Shown: piece by piece, positions 57,025 through 63,034 of the stretch
How positions within the stretch are numbered: the first letter of the stretch is position 1
How the letters are laid out: each line of letters begins with the position of its first letter
NCBI GenBank assembly: GCA_028279425.1
Contig: JANQNV010000277.1
Span: 1-63,034, forward strand
Length of the DNA stretch: 63,034 nt
Source: Longimicrobiales bacterium
GTDB lineage: Bacteria > Gemmatimonadota > Gemmatimonadetes > Longimicrobiales > Gaopeijiaceae
Reading direction: 5' to 3'
Translations under genes and position numbers: made by a program
The notes under the pieces: model-generated
Told to the model about the DNA's origin: nothing
Seen by the model: only the letters and a program-made list of their open reading frames with translations
Database searches by the model: none

Positions 57025-59748
57025 ATGGCTTCCGATCCCCGCTGGGCCGAAATACGCGCGCTCTTCGAAGAGGCTCTCGAGCTCGCCCCCGATGAGCGCG
57101 AGGCCTTCCTCGCGGCGCGATGCGCCTCCGACGCGGAGATGCGGGCAGAGGTCGAGGCCCTGCTCGCCGGCGTCGTCGACGACGACTTCCTCGACAGCGA
57201 CGTGGCCGATCAGGCCGCGGTCGCCCTCCACGAAGCGCTGCCCGACCCCCTGGGCATGCGCGTGGGCCCCTTCCGGCTCACGGAACGCCTGGGCGAGGGG
57301 GGCATGGGTCAGGTGTTCGTGGGCGAACGGGCCGACGGTGGCTTCGAACAACGGGTCGCCGTGAAGCTGATCGGGAGCGTCTACGCAACGCCGTCCCTCC
57401 TGCGCCGCTTCGAACGGGAGCGGTCGATCCTGGCCTCGCTGAATCATCCGAACATCGCGCACCTCATGGATGGGGGCGTGTCGGCGCTGGGCCCCTACCT
57501 CGCCATGGAGCTGGTCGAGGACGCGTCGACCCTCCTCGAACACTGCGATGCTCGCCGGCTCACGATCCGAGAGCGGGTGGAACTGTTCATCACGATGTGC
57601 GACGCGGTTCATACCGCCCACCAACAGCTCATCGTTCACCGCGACCTCAAGCCGTCCAACGTGCTCGTCACGGCCGACGGACGCGTCAAGCTGCTGGACT
57701 TCGGAATCGCGGCCCTGCTCGACGGCGGTGCGGGAGGCAGGCAGCCGATCACCCGCACCGGTTTCCGGATGATGACCCCGGAATATGCGAGCCCGGAGCA
57801 GCTGCGTGGCAGCACCGTCTCGACCGCCTCGGATCTCTACTCGCTCGGTGTGATGCTGTTCGAGCTGCTCTCCGGACACCGCCCATACGATCTGCGCGAC
57901 CTCTCTCCCGCCGAGGTGGAGCGCCGAGTCCTCGAGACCTCCCCGACCCGACCGAGCGACGCCGTCGGCCGCGTCGGGGTGGCCGCGGGAACCGGTCGAC
58001 CGGCGACTCCGGACGACGTCGGCGCCGCCCGATCGGAGCGACCCGACCGCCTTCGCCGGGCGCTGCGCGGAGACCTCGACACCATTGTCCACAAGGCGAT
58101 GCACAGGGACCCCGCGCGCCGATATGCGTCGGCGGCCGCCCTCGCCGAAGATCTGCGCCGCCACCTCGATCGTCTCCCGGTACGCGCGCGGCCCGATACT
58201 CTCGCCTATCGCCTGTCGACCTTCGCCCGACGAAATCGAGGAGGCGTCGCGGCCGCCGGACTCGTGTTGACGGCTGCCGTGGTGGGTGCCGGAGCGACAC
58301 TCCTCCAGGCGCGGCGGGCCGACACGCGGTTCGAGGAGACCCGGCAACTCGCCGGCTCGATGTTGACGGAGCTCAACCAGGCCCTCGAAGACGTACCGGG
58401 GGCGACCGGCGTCCGCGCGATGCTGGTGTCGGAGGCGCTGAGCTATCTCGACGACCTCAGCAGCGACCCCCGCGCCGATCGGGACCACCTGCTCGACGTG
58501 GCCGATGCCTACGATCAAATCGGCGAGATCCAGGGCGATCCGACCAACACCAACCTCGGTGACCTCGCCGCCGCGCGTACGAGCTACGAAGAGGGCCGGC
58601 GGATCCGGGAAGCTCTATGGGCCGTCGACAGCACCGACATGCGCACGCGCCGCTCCCTGGCGGAGAGCTACCACAAGCTGGCGATCGTGACGGCGTTCGA
58701 GGGCGACCTGCAGGAGTCGACGCGGCTCGGGCAACGCGGCCTGGAGGTGCTGTCCCCTCTGGAGGCGAGCCGGCGACCTGGCGACCCGGTCCCGATCGCC
58801 GGAGGCCGCCTTCGCACCGTGGTCGGAGAGAATCTGGTGAACGACGGCGCCTGGGACGTCGGGCCGGCCCTGCTCGATACCGCCGTCGTGTTGCTCGAGG
58901 CTGCCGTGGCACAGGCGCCCGACGACGTACGCCTCGTGACCGACCTGTGGGACGCCTACAACGGACAGGCCACCTTCTTGTGGTACACCCAGCGGGCCGA
59001 AGACGGGCTGCGCCTTCTCGAAGACAAGGCGTGTCCGATGCTGCGCTCTCTACTGGACGCGCGTCCGAAGCGTGCGTCGGCGGTGTACACCCTCCACCAG
59101 TGCCACGACTACCGGGGTCAGATGTTCGAGCAGCTCGGACGCCTCGACGAGGCCGAGGCGAGTCACCGGCGGAGCATCGAGCTCGCCGAGGAACTGTTGG
59201 CGCTCGAGAGTTCGAACGAAACGGCTCACGAGGCCGTCGGCGGAGGTCATCTCGCGCTCGGACGACTCCTCTTTCGCATGGGCCGAGCCGACGAGGGGCG
59301 GGCGGCTCTCGGGCGCACCATCACGATCACCGAGTCGCTGAAGGCGCAGAATCCCTCCAACGGTCGCTGGATCTTCCATCTCGCCACGGTGCAGCGCGAA
59401 CTCTGCCGAGCGCTTCTGGCCAACGCCGCTCCCGACGACGCCCTTCCCGCATGCAAAGCGGCGGTCGAAGGGCACGACGAAGCGGCTCGCATGGGTCCGG
59501 GCGTGATCACCAACGTCACCCTCGCCTTCGCCCTCGGGCAGGCGGCCCGTGCCCACCGTGCCCTCTCCGACCGAGCGCCGAACCCCGACGCTCGGCGCCT
59601 GCATCTGGATGCGGCCGTACAGCACTACGAACGCAGCGTAGAAACCTATGCGCTCGTCGGCGATCTCGGCGAAGACGCCGCCTGGGAGATCCACCCCGAT
59701 ACGGTGGCGGCCGAGTGGGCTCGGCTGCGTACGAGCGGAGGGGGGTAG
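57025..59748 (+). CDS. Serine/threonine protein kinase with C-terminal TPR-like repeats
   Basis: 907 aa. A helical N-terminus, then a kinase domain: glycine loop GEGGMGQV (90-97), K114 in VAVKLI, HRDLKPSN (205-212), DFG (225-227) and an APE-like TPEYASPEQL. A membrane helix (AAAGLVLTAAVVGAGATLLQ) near residue 410 leaves an extracytoplasmic part of about 480 residues with TPR-like helices. The kinase-TPR layout is common in Acidobacteriota and Gemmatimonadota. Targets are unknown; it starts 10 bp after the glycosyltransferase gene. Confidence 0.93.
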   Translation: MASDPRWAEIRALFEEALELAPDEREAFLAARCASDAEMRAEVEALLAGVVDDDFLDSDVADQAAVALHEALPDPLGMRVGPFRLTERLGEGGMGQVFVGERADGGFEQRVAVKLIGSVYATPSLLRRFERERSILASLNHPNIAHLMDGGVSALGPYLAMELVEDASTLLEHCDARRLTIRERVELFITMCDAVHTAHQQLIVHRDLKPSNVLVTADGRVKLLDFGIAALLDGGAGGRQPITRTGFRMMTPEYASPEQLRGSTVSTASDLYSLGVMLFELLSGHRPYDLRDLSPAEVERRVLETSPTRPSDAVGRVGVAAGTGRPATPDDVGAARSERPDRLRRALRGDLDTIVHKAMHRDPARRYASAAALAEDLRRHLDRLPVRARPDTLAYRLSTFARRNRGGVAAAGLVLTAAVVGAGATLLQARRADTRFEETRQLAGSMLTELNQALEDVPGATGVRAMLVSEALSYLDDLSSDPRADRDHLLDVADAYDQIGEIQGDPTNTNLGDLAAARTSYEEGRRIREALWAVDSTDMRTRRSLAESYHKLAIVTAFEGDLQESTRLGQRGLEVLSPLEASRRPGDPVPIAGGRLRTVVGENLVNDGAWDVGPALLDTAVVLLEAAVAQAPDDVRLVTDLWDAYNGQATFLWYTQRAEDGLRLLEDKACPMLRSLLDARPKRASAVYTLHQCHDYRGQMFEQLGRLDEAEASHRRSIELAEELLALESSNETAHEAVGGGHLALGRLLFRMGRADEGRAALGRTITITESLKAQNPSNGRWIFHLATVQRELCRALLANAAPDDALPACKAAVEGHDEAARMGPGVITNVTLAFALGQAARAHRALSDRAPNPDARRLHLDAAVQHYERSVETYALVGDLGEDAAWEIHPDTVAAEWARLRTSGGG

Positions 59749-59763
59749 CGCGCGCAGGGAGCC

Positions 59764-60099
59764 CTACGGCCCCGCCGGCACCTCCGGGGCCGCCGCACAG
59801 CTCCCCGCCTCGGTGAGCAGTAGACCCGCCTGCATCGCTTCGGTCACGGCGATACTCGACCGGATCCGTTCGGCTGCGGCTTCGTCCTTCTCGACCAACG
59901 CGAGAAGCAGGGAGCGGGCGTCGTCGGAGAGGTCGCGTTCAGCCCTGTCGGCGAGGCAGGCGCACACCGCCTCCGGCATGTCGCTCTCGGCGGCGCAGGC
60001 AGCCGAGAAGCGGTCGGCGAAATCGCCGTCGCCGCCGCAGCTGGCGAGGATCAGAAGAGCGGCCAGGGTGAAGGTCCGGGCATGGTCCACGGGTGGCAT
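59764..60099 (-). CDS. Small lipoprotein of unknown function
   Basis: About 111 aa from ATG 60099. Signal peptide with lipobox (LAALLILASC) followed by a helical, Cys-containing mature region (ACAAESDMPEAVCACLADRA, then SIAVTEAMQAGLLLTEAGS). The four or five Cys suggest one or two disulfides. The family is not recognised. The longer frame to 60156 adds a basic extension and is not favoured. Confidence 0.7.
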   Translation of the reverse strand: MPPVDHARTFTLAALLILASCGGDGDFADRFSAACAAESDMPEAVCACLADRAERDLSDDARSLLLALVEKDEAAAERIRSSIAVTEAMQAGLLLTEAGSCAAAPEVPAGP

Positions 60100-60314
60100 C
60101 CTTCGGTTGGGAGACGCGGGCACCCGGCGGTGCCGCCTTGCCCCTGCATGTGCCAACGACCCGCGGAACGGGCCATCCCCCTCGTGGCTCGCGTGGGATC
60201 GTCACCGTGCCCCGCGAACGCACCGTTGCCACGCTCGAACCGGTGTGGGCCGATCCAGACGAAAAACGCACATCCGAAGACAGACCCCTGTGATCCCCTG
60301 TGTTCGGAGGACCC

Positions 60315-61634
60315 ATGACCATGCAGCGCCTGGCGCTCCTCGCCCTGACCTGTGGTACCGCCCTGGCCACGATGCCCGTCCCGGTGGAGGGCCAACTCGA
60401 TCGCCTGCGCAGAGCCGGCCGTCGCGCCGTCGAGTCCGTCCAGAACGCAGCTACCGAGCGGCTCGAAGAGAAAATCGCCGGCGCGGTGACCTGCCGGGTC
60501 GACGACACCGCCTGCGCCGACGATGCGCGCTCCGAGGGGGAGCGACCGGTCTTCGTCGACGAGGAGGGCAACGTGATCACCGACGCCAACGGCGACCCCA
60601 TCACCGACCCCGAAGACGCGCGCGCCGCGATGTCGGAGCCCGGCTCGGAGGTGTGGCGCAACTACGACTTCGTGCCGGGCCAGACCGTCTTGTACGCGCT
60701 CGACCTCGCGTCGGAGCCCATCGGCCGCTGGCCGGCCAGCCAGATGGTGTTCGGACGGGGCAACGGCCAGGTCGTCGAATACAACGGGGCTCGCGCCGTC
60801 GAGTTCACGGAACGAAGCGAATTCCGAGTCGCGCTCCCCGACTCACTCCCCGACGACTTCACGATTGAACTCGGCTTCAAGGCGGGCACCGTGAATCTCC
60901 CGCTGCGCCTGTTCGTCGATCCCCCCGAAGACGTTACGCCGGGAGGAAACCGCTCCGACCGCGACTACGTCCAACTGTCGTCTCGGCCCGGTGTGTATCG
61001 ACGCGGGAACGACGTGTCGGCCACGCCTGGCCTGACCCAGATCTCGACCGAGGTCGTGCCCTTCGCTCTCCAGGTGGACGGAGACGCCGAGCAGGGAGAT
61101 CCACCCTCCGACTACACGATTCTCTACGCGGGTACCGAGCGGGTCGCCCAACTGCCCAACGCCTCGTTCAAGCGAGGCGACGAACTCGAGATCCACATTC
61201 GAGCCAACGCGCGCTTCCCCGCGTATCTCACCTCGCTCGTCGTGGCGGTCCACGGTGATCCGCTTTACGAGGCGCTCAGCACGGGTGACCGGGAGTTTTC
61301 GACGCGCGGCATTCTATTCGACTTCGATTCGGACCGCCTCCGGGGCGAGTCCACGCCAACCCTCGACGAGCTGTTCACGACGCTCGATACCCACCCCGAA
61401 TTGAACGTGGTCATCGAGGGGCATACCGACGCCTCGGGCGACGACGACTACAACCGCGAACTGTCGAACCGCCGCGCTCGGGCGGTCGTCGACCACCTCG
61501 TCGCGCGCGGGATCGCACCGGATCGACTCGACGCCGTCGGGATCGGTGAGGCCCAACCGGTGGCCGACAACGCCACCGAGGCCGGCCGCCGGCAGAACCG
61601 TCGTGTGGTCATTCGAGCCGTCGAAGCAGGGTGA
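60315..61634 (+). CDS. OmpA-family outer-membrane protein
   Basis: About 439 aa from ATG 60315 (GGAGG 4 bp upstream). Signal peptide (RLALLALTCGTALATMPVPV), then a helical linker, an Asp-rich calcium-like segment (DEEGNVITDANGDPITDPED), a concanavalin-like middle region (about residues 130-310) and a C-terminal OmpA domain (ILFDFDSDRLRGE, VIEGHTDASGDDDYNRELSN, NRRVVIRAVEAG) that binds peptidoglycan. It probably links outer membrane and wall. Confidence 0.87.
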   Translation: MTMQRLALLALTCGTALATMPVPVEGQLDRLRRAGRRAVESVQNAATERLEEKIAGAVTCRVDDTACADDARSEGERPVFVDEEGNVITDANGDPITDPEDARAAMSEPGSEVWRNYDFVPGQTVLYALDLASEPIGRWPASQMVFGRGNGQVVEYNGARAVEFTERSEFRVALPDSLPDDFTIELGFKAGTVNLPLRLFVDPPEDVTPGGNRSDRDYVQLSSRPGVYRRGNDVSATPGLTQISTEVVPFALQVDGDAEQGDPPSDYTILYAGTERVAQLPNASFKRGDELEIHIRANARFPAYLTSLVVAVHGDPLYEALSTGDREFSTRGILFDFDSDRLRGESTPTLDELFTTLDTHPELNVVIEGHTDASGDDDYNRELSNRRARAVVDHLVARGIAPDRLDAVGIGEAQPVADNATEAGRRQNRRVVIRAVEAG

Positions 61635-61673
61635 ACCGGCACCGTCGACGGCGACACCGGGATCTGAACGCAC

Positions 61674-61703
61674 GTCGGGCCGGGGCATGGACCCCGGCCC
61701 GAC
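61674..61703. terminator. Bidirectional terminator-like hairpin
   Basis: A perfect 12-bp GC-rich stem (61674-61685 and 61692-61703) with a 6-base CATGGA loop, between the convergent OmpA-family and SnoaL-like genes. No clear T-run follows on the plus side. Confidence 0.75.
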
Positions 61704-61736
61704 CTCGACCATCGCAGTACGAGGGTGCCTCTCCGG

Positions 61737-62108
61737 CTACATCGTGTAGAAGAACTCCTCTCGGACGACCTTGCCGTCCTTCACCGTGTAGTGCGCCACC
61801 TCCTCCATCTTGAAGCGCTGCCCGGCCGGCTTGAAGGTCACCTCGTATTCGTAGAGGGCGCAGAAGCGATCGTCCCCGTGCGGATACGGACCGCGAACCG
61901 AAGCATCGTGCACTTCGTGGTTCTCGTTCCACCATTGGTTCTTGCCACGAATCGCATCGATCCCCTGGGACGTCCGGTCGCCTCCCGCGGGCGGCTCCAT
62001 CGCCTCGACGCTCACGACGTCGTCGGCGTAGAGCTCGTTGATGGCGTCCATGTTCTTTCCTTCCCTGCAGAGCGACACGAGTCGCTCGCCTACAGCCATC
62101 GCATCCAT
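61737..62108 (-). CDS. SnoaL-like (NTF2-fold) protein
   Basis: About 123 aa from ATG 62108 (GAGG 5 bp upstream; ATG 62099 also in frame). A single NTF2-like domain: GERLVSLCREGKNMDAINEL, YADDVVSVEAMEP, GIDAIRGKNQWW, then beta strands YEYEVTFKPAGQRFKMEEV and VVREEFFYTM. Members bind or convert small molecules; the role here is unknown. Confidence 0.82.
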   Translation of the reverse strand: MDAMAVGERLVSLCREGKNMDAINELYADDVVSVEAMEPPAGGDRTSQGIDAIRGKNQWWNENHEVHDASVRGPYPHGDDRFCALYEYEVTFKPAGQRFKMEEVAHYTVKDGKVVREEFFYTM

Positions 62109-62282
62109 CGCATCCTCACTTGGCAGGAGAGTCGTTGCAGCCAATATACGGCCCCGATCCATAGGGTTTCGCAACTGAAACGTCGCAGCCCGGCATCGAG
62201 TCGCCGTCGGGGGACTCACACCCCACGGTGTCTGCATCTGGAACGCTGGCGAGACGCCGGCCACCATGTGAGTTTGTCGGAC

Positions 62283-62918
62283 ATGACGACCATCGCGCAG
62301 CGGAAGCCCGAACTCGCCAACACGCTGACACACGGGCTCGGGCTCGTGGCGTCGATCGCGCTCACCCCGCTCCTCGTGGTCGAGGCCGTGCGGCGTGGGG
62401 GCGCCCCCGAAATCGTCGCCGCGTCCATCTTCGGGGCTGCACTGGTGCTGCTCTACCTCGCATCGACCTGCTACCACGCCGCTCCGACAGGCCACCTCAA
62501 GGAGAAGCTGCGACGCCTCGACCACGCCGCAATCTTCGTTCTCATCGCGGGGACGTATACGCCGTTCACCCTCGGCGTGCTGGGAGGGGGGTGGGGCTGG
62601 TCGATCTTCGGGGTGGTGTGGGGCGGCGCGAGCGCGGGAATCGTCACGAAGCTCTGGGCCGGGGTCCGATGGCCCCGCCTGTCGACGGCCCTCTACCTGA
62701 TCCTCGGGTGGACCGTGCTGGTCGCGTTGGGGCCGTTGGTGAGGGCGCTGCCCCCTGCAGGTCTCGCCTGGCTGGTCGCCGGGGGAGTGGCTTACTCGGC
62801 TGGAGTCCCCTTCTACGTAAGTCGACGCCTACGGCACGGACACGCGGTCTGGCACCTCTTCGTGCTCGGAGGGAGCACCTGCCACGCGGTTGCGGTCTGG
62901 GGGTGGGCACTCGGCTGA
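62283..62918 (+). CDS. Hemolysin III / TrhA-family membrane protein
   Basis: About 211 aa from ATG 62283 with seven helices. Family motifs: PELANTLTHGLGL, STCYHA, LDHAAIFVLIAGTYTPFTL and HAVWHLFVLGGS, which carry the conserved Ser and His residues of the PAQR/HlyIII superfamily. Bacterial TrhA proteins affect membrane fluidity. The stop lies 21 bp before the right terminal repeat. Confidence 0.9.
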   Translation: MTTIAQRKPELANTLTHGLGLVASIALTPLLVVEAVRRGGAPEIVAASIFGAALVLLYLASTCYHAAPTGHLKEKLRRLDHAAIFVLIAGTYTPFTLGVLGGGWGWSIFGVVWGGASAGIVTKLWAGVRWPRLSTALYLILGWTVLVALGPLVRALPPAGLAWLVAGGVAYSAGVPFYVSRRLRHGHAVWHLFVLGGSTCHAVAVWGWALG

Positions 62919-62939
62919 ACACACCCGGGTGCTGCAGCT

Positions 62940-63034
62940 AGTGTAGTGTCGCCAAAGTCTGGTGACCGCCGAGGGTGCGGAGGCGCCGCGGGGGCGAGGC
63001 GGAACGACGCGGCGTAGCGATAGCTACGGCAAGG
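62940..63034. repeat. Right copy of 95-bp terminal inverted repeat
   Basis: Exact reverse complement of bases 3-97, running to the last base of the window. It lies 22 bp after the hemolysin III stop, again just 3' of a gene. The distal end carries the CGTAGC-GATA-GCTACG hairpin. Confidence 0.95.

Overview
The window is a 63-kb GC-rich bacterial contig, gene-dense and organised in long translationally coupled operons (ATGA, GTGA and TGATG overlaps throughout). The gene repertoire points to Gemmatimonadota or a near relative: an Alternative Complex III, a PadR plus ADOP-type permease pair, a kinase-TPR fusion, a YpdA-type reductase, a NatAB exporter and many lipoproteins. This is an inference from gene content. 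No rRNA, tRNA, CRISPR array, transposase or integrase was recognised. Both ends of the window carry the same perfect 95-bp sequence in inverted orientation (3-97 and 62940-63034), so the contig probably breaks at a dispersed repeat that lies just 3' of a gene at each end.

Layout. 0.1-8.0 kb (minus): actABCDEF, a complete Alternative Complex III, followed by a META-domain lipoprotein. 8.2-14.0 kb (plus): MoxR ATPase, DUF58, transglutaminase, a DUF432-like protein and an MscS channel, coupled, then a small unknown. 14.3-16.5 kb (minus): NatA/NatB-type ABC exporter. 16.7 kb: small AbrB-like protein. 16.9-23.7 kb (minus): a six-gene coupled operon of an NRAMP-like transporter, a coiled-coil protein, an N-acyl-D-amino-acid deacylase, a DAO-type flavoenzyme, a LuxE-like acyl-protein synthetase and a LuxC-like acyl-CoA reductase. 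23.8-25.4 kb (plus): YpdA and an outer-membrane protein. 25.5-27.9 kb (minus): motAB, a REP-like palindrome cluster, and kbp. 28.1-32.4 kb: GNAT, ygfZ, a SirB1-like protein, selD and an S51-like peptidase. 32.5-35.1 kb (minus): lon. 35.3-38.5 kb (plus): MBL protein, gamma-glutamyltransferase, NUDIX hydrolase. 38.6-47.7 kb (plus): a four-gene defence-like operon. 47.7-51.5 kb: ETF-quinone oxidoreductase, a MgChl-like AAA+ ATPase and a secreted protein. 51.8-59.7 kb (plus): padR, ADOP permease, MOSC protein, glycosyltransferase and a Ser/Thr kinase with TPRs. 59.8-62.9 kb: lipoprotein, OmpA-family protein, SnoaL-like protein and hemolysin III.

Most notable points. (1) selD is a selenoprotein: the frame continues upstream of the obvious ATG through a UGA at 30601-30603 that aligns with the catalytic Cys17 of E. 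coli SelD, and a SECIS-like hairpin with a GGUCC loop follows it. The organism therefore very probably decodes selenocysteine. (2) The operon at 16.9-23.7 kb joins a deacylase that would release an acyl group and a D-amino acid, a D-amino-acid-oxidase-like flavoenzyme, and the two enzymes that turn acyl groups into aldehydes, without luciferase genes; it may be an undescribed acyl-amino-acid pathway. (3) The operon at 38.6-47.7 kb joins an Eco57I/PglX-like methyltransferase, an HTH-ImmA/IrrE plus DUF4411 (PIN-like) toxin-antitoxin-type pair and a PLD-SNF2 helicase; it matches no named defence system I know.
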